From NCBI RefSeq assembly GCF_030867095.1, contig NC_081828.1, positions 217,031,978 to 217,095,977 of the forward strand: a stretch of 64,000 nucleotides of DNA. Reading direction: 5' to 3'. The stretch is from Alligator mississippiensis. Its lineage: Eukaryota; Chordata; Crocodylia; Alligatoridae. Positions 22,230 through 34,655 of this stretch are shown here, in pieces (position 1 is the first letter of the stretch; the number at the start of each line of letters is the position of its first letter). A program made the translations under genes and the position numbers. The notes below the pieces were generated by a model. That model was not told the origin of the DNA. It made no database searches and worked only from the letters and a program-made list of their open reading frames with translations.

Positions 22230-23972
22230 AGGTGCCAGGTAAGGTGGGGCCTCTGCAGGACACGCTAGGAAATCTGGTCATCTCACCTGACGCTAAAGCT
22301 GACATATTCAACAATTTCTTTGCCTCCGTATTTCTGAGGAGGGACCCGGATATCTCCCCGACTGGCCCCCCCAAGGGCCCGGTGGGTGGCACACCCAGGC
22401 CAAGGGTTAATGAGGACCTTGTCAGGGAACTTCTGGAGGGACTGGATGTATTTAAATCCACAGGTCCTGATGATCTCCACCCCAGGGTGCTGAAGGAACT
22501 AGCAGGGGTCATTGCGGGACCTCTGGTGCAGCTCTACGAGCACTCACAGCGCTCGGGCAATGTGCCAGAGGACTGGAAAAGGATCAATGTGGTCCCCATC
22601 TTCAAAAAAGGGAGGAAGGAGGATCCACGAAACTATAAACCCGTTAATCTTACCTCGATCCTGGGTAAGCTTTTTGAGAGAATTACCCTGGCGCATGTCC
22701 ACGAGGGGTCGGCAGGGGAGGTTATGCTTAGGGGCAGCCAACACGGGTTCATTAGGGGCAGGTCTTGTCAAACCAACCTGGTCACCAAGTCCTTGGATGC
22801 AGGTGTCGTGGTGGACGTAGTCTTTCTGGACTTCAGGAAGGCCTTCGACATGGTCTCTCACCCCAATCTCAGTAAGAAACTAGGAGACAATGGTGTCGAC
22901 ACCTACATGGTCAGCTGGGTCACTAACTGGCTGAAGGGCCGCACCCAGAGAGTGGTGGTGGATGGGTCTTATTCGACCTGGAGGGCTGTGGGCAGTGGGG
23001 TCCCCCAGGGCTCGGTCCTTGGACCCTCACTGTTCAACATCTTCATCAGTGACTTGGCCGAGGGGTAAAAAGCACCTTGTCCAAGTTTGCAGATGACACT
23101 AAGATGTGGGGGGAAGTGGGCATGCTGGAAGGGAGAAATAGGCTGCAATTGGACCTAGACAGGTTCCAGGGGTGGGCGGATGAGAACAGGATGGGTTCAA
23201 CACGGACAAGTGCAAGGTGCTGCACCTGGGGGGGAAGAACCAGCAGCAGACCTACAGGCTGGGGAACTCCCTTCTCGTCAGTGCAGAGGCAGAAAAGGAT
23301 CTTGGAGTCATCATTGATGCCAAAATGAACATGGGCCGACAGTGTGGGGATGCGGTCAGGAAGGCCAACCGCACCTTGTCGTGCGTCCACAGATGCATCT
23401 CGAGCAGGGCCAAGGAGGTGATCCTCCCCCTCTACGCGGCACTGGTCAGGCCGCAGGTGGAGTACTGCGTCCAGGTCTGGGCGCCGCACGTCAGGAGGGA
23501 TGTGGGCAGCATGGAGAGGGGCCAGAGGAGGCCACCCGCATGATCGGGGGCAGCAGGGCAGGCCCTGCGAGGAGAGGTGATGGGACCTGAACCTGTTCAG
23601 CCTCCACAAGAGAAGACTGAGGGGGATCTAGTGACCTGTTACAAACTGGTCAGGGGGGACCAGCAGGCATTGGGGGAGTCCCTGTTCCCCCAAGCACTCC
23701 CAGGAGTGACTAGAAATACCGGTCACAAGCTGGCAGAGGGTAGATTCAGGCTAGACATCAGGATGCACTACTTCGCAGTCAGGGCGGCTAGGATCTGGAA
23801 CCAACTTCCAAGAGAAGTGGTGCTGGCTCCTACCCTGGGGGCTTTAAGAGGAGGGTGGATGAACACTTTGCCGAGGTCGTTTGATCCCAGTGCTCTTTCC
23901 TGCCATGGCAGGGGGTCGGACGTGATGATCTCCTCAGGTCCCTTCCGACCCGACCAGCTATGAAACTATGAT
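22230..23972 (+). mobile_element. CR1 LINE, family B, inserted in an older CR1
   Basis: Plus-strand CR1 from the pre-RT linker ([17 protein letters not shown]) through RT ([59 protein letters not shown]) to the LINE end (RLDIRMHYFAVRAARIWNQL). The tail is CTATGAAACTATGA, which differs from family A. The GATGGAG motif is present on both sides, as expected of a target duplication. It has frame breaks near 23067, 23200 and 23540. Confidence 0.87.
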
Positions 23973-24215
23973 GGAGATCTCACAACATCTCTGGGTAACC
24001 TGTTCCAGTGCTTCCCCACCCTCCTAGTGAGAGTTTTTCCTAATCTCCAACCTCAACTTCCCTTGCTGCAGCTTGAGCCCATTGCTCCTTGTCCTGTCAT
24101 CTGCCCCCACTGAGAACAGCCCAGCTCCATCCTCTGTGCAGCCCCGCCGTGGGGAGGTGAAGGCTGCTATTCAATCCCCCTCAGTCTTCCCTTCTGCAGA
24201 CTAAATCAACCCATT
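23973..24215 (-). mobile_element. Older CR1 3' fragment, second half
   Basis: Continues the fragment broken at 22229: ACATCTCTGGGTAACCTGTT, TTTTTCCTAATCTCCAACC and TTGCTGCAGCTTGAGCCC. Confidence 0.8.
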
Positions 24216-25511
24216 TCCCTCATAAGTCACGTGCCCCAACCTGCAAACCATTTTTGTTGCTCAGCCCTTTATGGCACCCTTTGGGAAAGCCTGTGGGGTT
24301 TGCCTGGAGGACAAAGCAGGGGAACAGAAACACTCGAACTAAGCGCTTCTCTAACGATCCCAGCGATGCAGCTGGTGGTGAGTAAAAGAGACCACCCTCC
24401 AAAAAAATCCTTGCCCCTTCAGTGTGCGCGCGAGAAGCCGGTGGAGCCTGTCGAGTGGTTTCCAGAAGTCCTTTCTCCGATGCATGGGCAAGGGGCGAGC
24501 TCCGAGGAGGCTGGGTCTTCACCGCAGCCCACACTCTGACCCACTAAAGCCATAACTAAGGACGTTCAAGCAGCTGCAGCAAAGGGTGCGTCCCCCAAAG
24601 ATAAGCCAAGCTGTCGTGCCGGGATGCCCTGGAAAACCTGGGGTGCTGGAGGAGGCCTGGGCTTCTTGCTCCGAGGGAGAAGAGCTAAGTGCGTGGGCTG
24701 GATTTTCTGAGGGAGGGACGCAACTGTGGGCTGGGAGCATCTGAGAGCAGAGCCCTCGGCTGTGATTTCTGGGAGCAGGGGTGTGTAAAGAGAAAACCGA
24801 AGCCAAGTAAGCGGAGTCCAGCTGAGGCCGTGGTACGCTCATGTGGGATAAGACCAGTGGCTCCAGTGGGTGGGCACTGGGGCACCTGGGCTGGGGACAC
24901 CTCTGCACACAGGCCAGGGGCACGGATCCGGCTTTCAGCACCCAGCGTGGTCCAGCCTTGCTGGGCACCAGACGTCTCGGCTTCGGGTCGAGTGAGTGAC
25001 GGTGGGAGCCCGGAGCCGCAAGGAGCAGCGCCCTCCACGTCCTCCCGTTTTCTGGTTTCTTCGGCACGAAGCATCCCGCACCTCGCTGCATTTCCGTGCA
25101 CCTCTTCATGCCTCAGCCACGGGACGCGGGATGTGTCCCTGCCCGGGTGTATGAAGTGGCTCGGTAATGTCTAGAGAGTGGTTTCTCCACAAGCTGCAAA
25201 AGCCTGGGATCCAGGGCAACCTCTTCCCCAAAGCCTCAGCTCCAGGGTCCGAGGCTTTCGGAGGAACCAGGCTGGACGAGGGGAATAGAAATGACTTTGG
25301 GCTCTCTGAGACGGTAGCTGTCTGTGCACAGTCCTGCCGAGTGCAGAGCGGGGCAGTGGCTCCATGCACACACGCTCAGCTTTGCAATTAAAGGCATCAG
25401 GTGCTTCTTAGGGGATATCAGCTCCCTCCAGCCATTCCCCCAGCCCCTCCCTGCCTGCCCCGTCACCCGCAGGCCGTGCCCTTGGTCTTGGCTATGCTGT
25501 GACTTCTCCCC
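24216..25511. other. Spacer, no gene recognised
   Basis: Between the CR1 nest and the right duplication arm. Long open frames here (up to 196 codons, minus) show no domain or splice context. Confidence 0.5.
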
Positions 25512-25726
25512 TGCAGACAGCAGGGCTGCACTGGGGCCGCTCCTTTGGCCCGAATGGGGGTGAAGCGTGGAGCCGTGGGCTGTTCAGGGGCCACTCAACA
25601 GGATGGAGCCGCAATTGGGGTCATGGTGCCCGCAGCAGGGTGGGTCTCTGCCCTCCGCTGCCCTTCCCCAAGGAAAAAGTACAGACCGCACAGCAAGGGC
25701 ACACCACCGAGTTATTACATTCACCA

Positions 25727-25732
25727 TTTATT
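25727..25732 (-). terminator. Polyadenylation signal of cathelicidin 2
   Basis: AATAAA on the minus strand in the same context as in gene 1. Confidence 0.75.
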
Positions 25733-25913
25733 GTGACAAGAGGAACGGGAGTGTGCAGCCCCGAACCCGCCACCCCTCCCTGCCCACCCCAGCCCAGCCC
25801 AGCCCCGCCACGGCTCTTCAGAGGCAGGGCTGGGTTCGCCGGGCCCCGTTCCCGGGGCACCGAGCGCCTGGTCTGGGGGTCCTGGAGGTGCAGATGGAGC
25901 CGTCCCGGGCTCC

Positions 25914-27316
25914 TCACCGTTTTCCTGCGAGTGGGATGGAGACACCGACACCAACGGGAGGCAGGCGCTTGAAGATTTTCTTAAAGCCCTTCTTGATTTT
26001 CCTCCTCAGCTTCTTGAATAGACCCCTGCGGACGCGGTCGGGCTGCAGGAGAGAGGCGCCCATGAGGGTCTCCAGGGCAGGACCCACCTCTGCCCACCCA
26101 GGGGTCCCTTCGGCACCAGCCCTCCCTGCCCAGCCCCGGGCACACGTGCCGGGACCCTGCTGAGCAGGAGCCGGGGGCCAGGGCGGGCGCTGGAGGGGGC
26201 ACAGACACTCACCAGGGGCTCGGCGGGTTGGCAGGTGACCAGCACCATGAGCGAGGCCTCGGAGCAGGAGAAGGTCCCTGTGCAGTCCAGCACCGCCTGC
26301 CACGGCAGCGAGGAGAGAACAGCTCAGCGCCACACGTGGCACCTCTGGCACGGCCACGCGGGGCAGCGCCGGGTCCGCCCAGCCAGACCCCAGCCTGGGG
26401 GCCAACGCAGCCCGGAGCACCGGGGAGTTGCAGGGCCGGCCCATGGGGGACATGCAAGGTGCCCCTAGCCACGGGGTCAGCACATCGCAGTGGGGACGGG
26501 GCTGTGTGCAAGTGCCCCCACGCTGCCCGCCTGTCCCCTCTGGCCGGGCAGGCTGCACCCTCCAGCGGTGCAGACCCTCTCCCCACCGCCCAGCTGCCCC
26601 CAGCACCCGGAGCTTGAAGGGGCTTAGCCTGGGGGCGGCATTGCCACCCAGTGCCGCCCACCTGGGCACCCAGCCCTGTGCAAAGGAGGGGTTGCACCCT
26701 GTGCCTGTGCCTTCCTCACCCCGCCATCCTTGAAGTCGCACTGGTCCAGGGGCTGGTCCTTGCCCACGGGGCACTCGGTCTCCTTCAGGGTGAACTCCAG
26801 CTGCCGCAGGGGATCCTTGCTCGCGTCCTGGGGAGACAAGAGTCCAGGGGTGCTGAGGGGTTGGCAGGGAGTGCTGCCCCAGTGCCCGCCACGGCCTGGA
26901 CACTCGGCCCAGTGTGTGCTGCAGGGAGCCCCAAGGGACCCTCCCCGACTGGTCCAGGACCCCCAGTGCCCATGGGACTGCCGTGAGCCACGGCTGGACA
27001 CTACAGGTCCTGGTGCATGGAGGAGATGCCCACACCCTGTCCCCTGGGCTGGGCAGCCCCTTCCCGCCAGCTGTGACCCGCACGGGGCTGGGCTTGGGCA
27101 CTGCAGGCTGATGCTCACCCAGTCGTCCCGGGACTCTGCCTCCAGGAGCCGGAAGGCAAAGTCCACGCCAGGCCCTTGGTTGTAGACGTCGACGGCCGTG
27201 GCCAGGGCCTGGGCGTAGGTCGGCGTGGGCTGCGGTGGGTCGGTGCCAGGGGTGGGCAGCTCGGTGCTGGCTGCCCCGAGCAGGGGCAGGAGCAGGATGA
27301 TCCAGCAGGTCTGCAT
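25914..27316 (-). CDS. Cathelicidin 2 precursor (inverted copy of cathelicidin 1)
   Basis: Four phase-0 exons on the minus strand: 27119-27316, 26720-26827, 26213-26296 and 25914-26042. Exon sizes equal those of gene 1 (198, 108, 84, 129 nt) and the precursor is again 172 aa. By eye it differs from gene 1 at seven residues, all in the signal peptide and cathelin part: V6I, S49P, N50G, V68A, T70K, E89K and P130L. The 42 residues of exon 4 are identical, with one silent change. Introns 1 and 3 have nearly the same length as in gene 1 (291 and 170 nt); intron 2 is 423 rather than 448 nt. The extra exon-3 Cys113 is kept. The gene faces gene 1 tail to tail across about 8 kb of LINE-rich spacer. 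Role as for gene 1, doubling the locus dose of the same peptide. Confidence 0.95.
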
Positions 27317-27359
27317 GGTGCCGTGGGTCTGGGCTGTGCCGTTGGCTGCAGGGAAGCCC

Positions 27360-27427
27360 TTTTATATGTTGTCCAGTTCCTTGTGCAAGGAGGGATGAGT
27401 CATGGCCAAGGCACTTGGGGTTTCCCC
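27360..27427 (-). promoter_or_regulatory. Cathelicidin 2 core promoter: kappaB, AP-1, C/EBP, TATA
   Basis: Mirror image of the gene 1 promoter: GGGGTTTCCCC (27417-27427), TGAGTCA (27396-27402), CTTGTGCAA (27380-27388) and TTTTATA (27360-27366) on the plus strand. All four sites and their spacing survive, so both copies kept their control region. Confidence 0.7.
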
Positions 27428-27743
27428 GGGCTGCAGCTTCCCCGCCCTGGGCACGGCCCCCTCCCTGCTGCCCAGGCGCGCGGGCTCTGCGGGCAGTGAG
27501 GATTTTCTGAAGTTGCTCAAACCTCTGGCATTTGGGGACAAAGTCCAAATTTGTGTCGCAGCTCGAGGGTGGTGAGGGCAGCCCCAGGGCGATGCTCTGT
27601 GGCTGGGGTCTGCATGGCCAGGGATGGTGCGGAGCTGGGGGTCATCTCTAGATGAAACCTGATGACAATATGTTATATCTTCACAATATAAGACGAGTTG
27701 AGACCTCAGATGTGTTGCCTGATCCACACACCAGACCAACGGG

Positions 27744-27905
27744 CTTGCCATGACCATGTGTGGGGCGTGCACCCTGCACAGGTCCCATTGCACAGGGACA
27801 TAAAGGGGAAAGGGCAGCACTGTATGGATGGACTTGCCATGACCACATGTGGGGCGCGCACCCTGCACAGGTCCCATTGCACAGAGACGTAAAGGGGAAA
27901 GGACA
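27744..27905 (+). repeat. Tandem duplication, 89-bp period, two copies
   Basis: CTTGCCATGACCA begins at 27744 and again at 27833. Each copy has GTGGGGCGYGCACCCTGCAC and CATTGCACAGRGACRTAAAG. Confidence 0.75.
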
Positions 27906-30900
27906 GCCGGTGGAACAGGTGAAAGCTACAGCCGGTGTGGAAACCCCTGCTGCTTGTGCCAGCTCTGCAGGGACTGCAGTAAAGTCAGCCCAAGTGACAG
28001 TTTCTCCTGTCCCAAACAGATATGTATTTGGGCACGTGCGGCTGGGTGCCAGAAATGCATTGGACCATCATAGAGAAGCTGGGCTGGAAGGGACCTCCAG
28101 AGCTCACCTAGTCCAGGGGTGGGCAAGTATTTGGGCTGGAGGGAGTTTTGGTGAGCTGTTGCAGGTCGTGGGGGCCTTGATGCTATGTGGCCCAGGCTCG
28201 TTCACCCTGCATCCACCCCTGGGGGTGCCAGGCAGGTGGGCCTCCAAGGAGACCAGACCGGGACCCCCATGGGCAGGGAGCGCTCGGCCGGGCGATGAGA
28301 TGGGGCCATAGGAGGGCAGGGGCAGTGTCCAAGAGTAGGACAGCTGGGTAGGGCTGGGATTGCGGGGCAGTGACAGCGCGGGGCCAGGGCCCAGGGCAGA
28401 GCTGCAACCAGCTCCCTGCATGTATATCCCTGTGATGGGCACCGGTTCCATGGGCATGTCCTACTGCCTGCCCCTGGCAGTGGGTACAGGGTGGATGGAC
28501 TGGGGTGCCTATCCCTGGCAGTGGGTCCAGTGGCAGAGATACTGGCAGCATCAGGAGGAGCAAAACCCTCTAGCCCCCCAGCTCCAGCTTTGCTCCTAGC
28601 AGGAGAATCAGCACGCCCCCACCGAAAGCCCCAGCCCTAGCTGTAGCCCAGTCCGTACCTTCTTCTGCAAGTCTGGGTTGCCTTGCCACCCTTCAGGTGC
28701 CAGTTCATCTCCTGGAGTGTCTCACGGAGCGACACCAGAGATGTTTGATGTCCTGGAAAGGCTTGAGCATTGTACAGAGGATTTCCTGCTGTGGGGAAAT
28801 GCCTGGCAAGGCCAGGGCAAAAGGCTTCAGAGTTTTGCATGGGGGTTTTGCAAATGGGATCCGCCACTGAAGAGGCACGAATGCCACGAGGTGGTGGCGG
28901 AGCTGAGCCATCTGAGACGGCTCCCAGCCAGAGCAGGTGTAAGCCCCAATACCCCAACGGGCTTGCCAGGCTGAGTTGCAGAGACCTGGACGTTTCCTTA
29001 TCGGGCAAATCTATTCCAGGTGTCAGCGGGCACGGGAAACCCTGCCGAGTCTGCCTGGATGCCACAGCAGGGCACAGACACGCCTGAAGAGGTGGCTTGC
29101 ATGGAGTCAGTGCTCCAGTGCTATGGACTGTAAGGGGAGAGAGACACATTGGATCTTCCCTTTCCCCTCCCAAACTTCCCCCCATCATTGACACAGCCCA
29201 AGGGGATCATTTCGGGCCCTGGCTCTGAGATCCCAGTGGCAAGAGCCCCTGTGGCACCACTACGTGACTTTTCCGGCGCTGGGCTCTGCTACATCCATAG
29301 AGACGACCTTGGGCCATGAGCTCGAGGGTTTTGGAAACTCTCAGGACCGGTGGGGAGATGTGGAGAGTCCCCCTCCAGGCTCCTCACCTCAGGATGGAGC
29401 CGACTCCCCCAGCCACTGCCGTGGGGAGTCTCCGTGGCCTAGGACACATGCCCACGGGCTCGGGGAATTGCTATGGAAGGAAAGCCATGCAGTGCCAGGC
29501 GCTGCAAGACGGGCTGGGAGCAGAGAGCTTTTCCCATCAACTGGAGGGACCAAGGCTATTGTGTAAGGAGCTGCAGAAATATGTCAGTGCATTGAGAAAC
29601 ACAGCTGCGGAAAGCTCCACCTGCCTCTGCTTTCCTGAACGTGCAGTCTCTGTGTCCCTGGCAGACCTTGCCTGAATCGCCTTATGCAACAGGGCTATCC
29701 CCAGCTCCGACCTGCCAGGAAGTTTTGCGCGGCGATTTCTCCTATCGTGCCCCATCCCACAGGGTGGGACCGGCACTGTGTTCCTTGGCCCAGGTGTTAC
29801 ATTCCCATCATACAAAGAACAGTCTAAGCAGAAGTTTAAAGTTTCCGGGTTTAAAATGAACACGAGGAAGTTTGTTGTCACCCAGCGTGTCACAAAAGTG
29901 TGGGGCTCGTTGCCACCAGGTGTGGTGGGAGCTGACCGCTTAGCCACGTTCATCAAGGGACCGGACACGTTCCTGGGGACAGGGGCATCGGGAGCAGGAG
30001 AGCGAGGGGCACGGCCTCTGCATCAAAATATCCCGGACCTTAAATGCTGGAGGCTGCAAGGGAGAGAGAAACAGGGAAAAAAAGCCCTGCTCAGATCCAC
30101 TTGCATGGGACACAGGATGGCCCAGCCCTTTAATTTAATGAAAGCGGTGACAGTAGCACCAGAAGGGATCCTACTGGGTGTAACACGTGTTCCCATGCCT
30201 ATTGCATCAAGCATCTTACACCCGAAAGGCTCAAGTCTTACTGGGGTTGTCTCAGAAACAGCATCCCCTGGGCCCGAGCGGTATGGTCACAGGAGGGCAG
30301 CTGAAGTCCAGGAAGGAGTAGGCAGCGGGTCCTCGGTGTCTGGCAGGTTTATGGCTGAGCATCCTGTGCGCTGAGGATCACCTGGGCAAGTCCTGCCCTT
30401 ACCCTGCGGTGGACTCTCCATCCCTGCATACTTTGCAGGAGCAGATTGTGGCCAGGATGGTTTAGGCTGGGATGATCCTGTCTTGAGCAGGCGTTTGGGC
30501 TAGATGCGACCTCAGGAGGGCTGTGTCTGACCGTGGTGGAAACACACCTGAATCCCCCCCCTCCGAATGCTCTAAAAGGATAGACAGCCACTTCCCACCC
30601 CCCAGCAATAGGGACAGCACCCTCTTCCCCCTCCTCCGCACACCTAGGTGCCCTGGAGCACCTCTGTCGGCGCAAAAGGCTGATCTTATCCACGCACCAC
30701 TGGGCTGGGACTCAGGAGATCTCCACGATTCCCGGGAAGGCCTTGGTCATGTCCCTCTATCTCTGCCTGCCTCAGTGTGCCCCTCTGGACAATGGGGACA
30801 ATAATCTTTTCCTCCCCACCTTTAGACTGGGATCTGCGTAGGGGAGGGGCCGTCTCTGTGCAGCCCCGAGCGTGGCAGGGCCAGGGGCTCAGATGGGGGT

Positions 30901-31742
30901 GCCAAGCACCTGCTGTTTCGCCGTCTTCCGGTTCTCTGTGCTGCGGCCTGGGCTTTGCTGCAAGGGCAGCACCGGGCAAAACCCTTTGCTATTCTCCACC
31001 CAGGCTGCAGCCACCTGGTCCCAAGTAGAGGATCTCTGAAAATCCCTGGCAAGACTTTGCTGAGACCCAAGTGTCTTATTTAATACACCTTAGGTTTGTC
31101 TGACTTTCCCTAAACCCTGCTGCAGACTCATGACGTGGCCTCTCCCAGCATTAGTGACACTGCAGGCTACCGTGTCCCTGGCACAGTCTCCAGTGCGGCT
31201 CTGCCCCAGAGGTGCAGTCTACATACTTCAGGGCCCTGGAGGCACTCGGGTCTCTGGACAGTCACCTTTGAGCATCAAATGGGCAGGAGGAAAAGAGGGC
31301 AGAAATGCAGGTCGGAGCCGGCAAGCCCCTAAAGGGGAGGCCTGGGGCCCAGGACTTGGCTGAGCTGATGCTCAGGAGAAGCCAGAGGATAACCGCAGGT
31401 GGCGGAGATGCAAGGGAAGGCAGGCTGGGGGCTGTTTGCAGGGGCCAGGGAAGGAGGCTGAAGCCACGGAGACGAGAGGCTGGCCCAGATGCCTGTCTGC
31501 TCTGATCCAGCTGTGCTTTTTTTGTCTTGCCATCAGCCTGGCCCCTGGGTTGGGAAGTCCTGGGTACTGAAATCTAGCTTTGCCCTAGCGAGGGAGTCCT
31601 GAAGGCACCCAGCTCCTCCTGGGGTGGGCTACGATCCCCCTGACGCCAGCCTCGGGGCAAGGGGAGGCACTTCAGGCCCCTCCTGCAGCATGGAAGGGCA
31701 AGGAAGGATGAAAACACGGCATCCCAGGTTGAAAATTGCTTT
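27906..31742. other. Intergenic between cathelicidins 2 and 3, with repeat debris
   Basis: No gene was seen. Fragments: CR1 end at 28064-28125, LINE 3' coding debris at 29790-30060 (MNTRKFVVTQRVTKVWGSLP), CR1 terminal piece at about 30403-30540 and a MIR-like piece (minus) near 30700-30860. The Trp-rich frame near 28440-28590 comes from a GGCAGTGGGT-like local repeat. Confidence 0.5.
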
Positions 31743-31748
31743 TTTATT
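31743..31748 (-). terminator. Polyadenylation signal of cathelicidin 3
   Basis: AATAAA on the minus strand, about 175 bp after the stop. Confidence 0.65.
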
Positions 31749-31922
31749 AGACAGAGCAGCTCCAGGGGACAGTCCTTGAAGGAAGCAGGCAGTGAAGCAG
31801 TGGGGAACGGCGTGTGCCCCCAAGCAGCCAGTCGATGCAGCTTCCAGCCACGTGCCACGGGCAGCGCCGTGAGGGCTGGGCTGTTTGCACCAAAATCCAG
31901 GTTTGCCCTAGAGAGTGGGGTC

Positions 31923-34623
31923 CTACTGGTTCCTGTTGAGGTGAGCCCGAATGCCCCAGCCAGCCGCTTTTAGACCTCCTCTCAGAAGCCAAAGCCATCG
32001 GGTGACCCGGACAGGCTGTAAGGAGAAGAAGTGCATTAGTATGCCCACGGAGACTGGCCACGGGTCAGTGGTGATGGCCCGGGGTTTGTGGTCTAACACT
32101 GGCTGCTATCTCCCAAACTTCGGGCTGCTCTAGGTGGAGAGCTGAGTTTCAGAGGGGGGCACGGGTGCTGAGGACCCAGGAAGACCGAGGGGTGGATGGT
32201 CTGTGGTGCTGGGTGCGGTGGCACCTGTAGTGGCGGCAGGTTGGGGCAGGGCCATCTTTCCGGTGCTGGTTCTGCCCACGTACAGGAGACGTTACATTAA
32301 TGGCGCCTGTGCCCAGGCGGGACGGGGACTCCCAGCTGCAGGGTGGATCGCCTGCGGTCCCAAATAACTGTGTGCTGTCCTTCTAGGTCTGATCCGACCC
32401 CCATCAAAGTCAACAGAAAGAAGCTCAGAGACTTCACTTGGCTTTGAATGAGGCTTGGGTTGGGTTTGACGCTAGACTCTTCTTGGCCAAGCCCAGCCAA
32501 GGCGGGCCCCGTGATGGAGGAGAGAGAGAGCGGCCCCCATACAGCCCCGTAGGTGTGGTGGGATGGTAGGGGCCACGTTCTCCTCCGCCTCCCACTCCCT
32601 CCCAGCATCACGCAGCCGAAGTACCAGTGGTACCTTGGCCTCTCTCCCGGTTGGGTTGGACTCCTCTTTCTAGGGCAGGGCGCTGTGTGGCCCATGGAGG
32701 GGATGTGCGGGGTAGACTTTCGTCACAGCACCAGGAGATGCCCCAGTGGCGTTTGCACCCAGGAAGCCCCAGCCAGGACCCCGCAGGGAGAGGCATCGCC
32801 CAACCCATTCCTAGGAGTAAGAAGACATCCCTGCCCCACCTTGCTGGGTTAGAAAGCTCACCTCCGAGGGGGCCTCTTCACAGGTGACCACAATGAGAGG
32901 AGCCACTTGCTGGGTGGAGAAGAAGCCCACGCATGCTCTGACCAGCTGCGGGGAGGGGAAAGCAGAGTCGTTAGCTCTGGGCGCCCCAACGAGGCTGAAG
33001 TCTGGTCCTTGGAGACCTTCGTGTGTGCCTCCAAGCGTGGTGGAGGCAGGGCTACAGGGGGAAGAGCAGGACGTGAGGGCTCTTCCTGCTAATCTGATTT
33101 ACGCTCCGTTGGGCCCGAAAGGAAGAGGACGGTTGCAAACAATGAAGGCACGAAAAGCGGATCTCCTCACTCCGTGCCTGCCTCTGAACTCAGATGAACC
33201 TCACCGCGGACATCTGATTGCACTGGCGTACCGGGGCCTACCCAACGTGCCCCCGGACGTTAGGAAATGGGGCACCGGTCTCAATCCGATGCACTGAGCA
33301 CCTCTGGCTCCCCTTCGCTTCCAGGGAAGGTCGGGGTTTTCAGCACCCCTGAAACCACATGGCTATTTGGGGACCTAGGGAGAGAGATTGCGGAGCTGAG
33401 AGCATTTGAGTTGGATCGAGTTGGCTTGCCGTATTTACTCGAATCCAAGATGAGGCCATTTCCTCGTTCCCCATGGAGGAAACAGAGTCTCATCTTAGAT
33501 CTGAGCACCAGCCCGGGGCAGGCGGGTGCAGTGGCCCTGGCGCTGGGACTGGGCTCACAGCCCCTGCCTGCCCTGGGCTGGGGTGCTGGACGGGGGCAGG
33601 GGGGAGACTGCATGGGGGAGACCATGCAATGTGTGGGGGGACAGGGTGCGGGGTCGACTGCTCCCATCCTGACCTGGCCCAGAGCTACCGCTGCTGCCTG
33701 GCTGGGACTGGGCCCAGGGCTCATGCATTGGGTAGCCAGTGGCAGGGGGAGCTAGTGGTGGGGAGCAGGAATAGCCTGGGTCAAGTATCTGGGGAGACAA
33801 GCAATAGGGGGACAGGCACCCATGAGGGCACATGGGGGGGAGGCAAATTATAACAAATGTACACTTTTCCAGATGTAGGCACGTTTGCACTGCCTCTGAA
33901 GTCAGAGGAAAACGTCCTTCAGCAGCGCGGGAGGACCATTTCAACGTGCAGCGATGCTCACAGCAGCTCACAGCACGTCGGCTCCGGGAGGATTCGGCGT
34001 CCGATTCTAGTTCACGGCCTCCCAATGCACACTAAGTGCCTGCACAAGCCTGCCGGGTACGTGGTCCTGGCTGGTGGCCCTGGCCCGGGGCTCAGTAGTG
34101 TTGGTCATTGGAGGAGATGGGTGTTAAAGCAGGGGACAGCCCCCCTCCCCCCATCTACTCCTTACCCCGTTTTCTTTGAACTGGCACGGCTCTTGAGTGG
34201 GTTGGCTCCCAACAGGACACGTGGTCTCCATGATGGTGAAATTCAGCCGCCGAAACTCAGACGGGCTGGAGACCTGTAGGTAAAAACAGTTGCATTTCTG
34301 GGGGAAGCAGGAGGGAGAAAGCCTTTTGTCCTGGGATCCTACAAGCCCACTGTCCCTCTTGCAAACCCTGTGAAATATGACAGAAAAGAGATGGACAATA
34401 TATTTGAACTTGAATGAACTTGGCAATGGACTTGACTGCGCCCTTGGACAATGCCGTGCAGTCCAAGTTCATTGCCGGAGGGGTGAGTAAGGGGCTGAGC
34501 CCTTCCTCCTTTGTCCCAGAATCGCCTTCAATGAGACGGCTGTTTATACCCTGAGAAGACAAGCAGATAAAAATAAAAAACCCAGGTAAACTTCTTGCAG
34601 CGAGGTTGGACTGACAATAGGAT

Positions 34624-34655
<32 letters not shown>

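Larger units (their letters stand above)
25512..27522 (-). repeat. Right arm of the 2-kb inverted duplication
   Basis: Carries cathelicidin 2 in mirror orientation to the left arm. The spacer between arms is about 8.3 kb and holds several CR1 copies, some of them probably inserted after the duplication. Confidence 0.85.

Noticed and set aside
25914-27548. A 544-codon open frame on the minus strand over cathelicidin 2
   Set aside because: It reads through three introns with clear GT-AG borders. The four exons inside it are the real gene, and the extra residues are intron translation.
28360-28599. Trp- and Gln-rich short protein resembling an antimicrobial peptide
   Set aside because: The composition comes from a local GGCAGTGGGT-type repeat. 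There is no signal peptide or exon structure.
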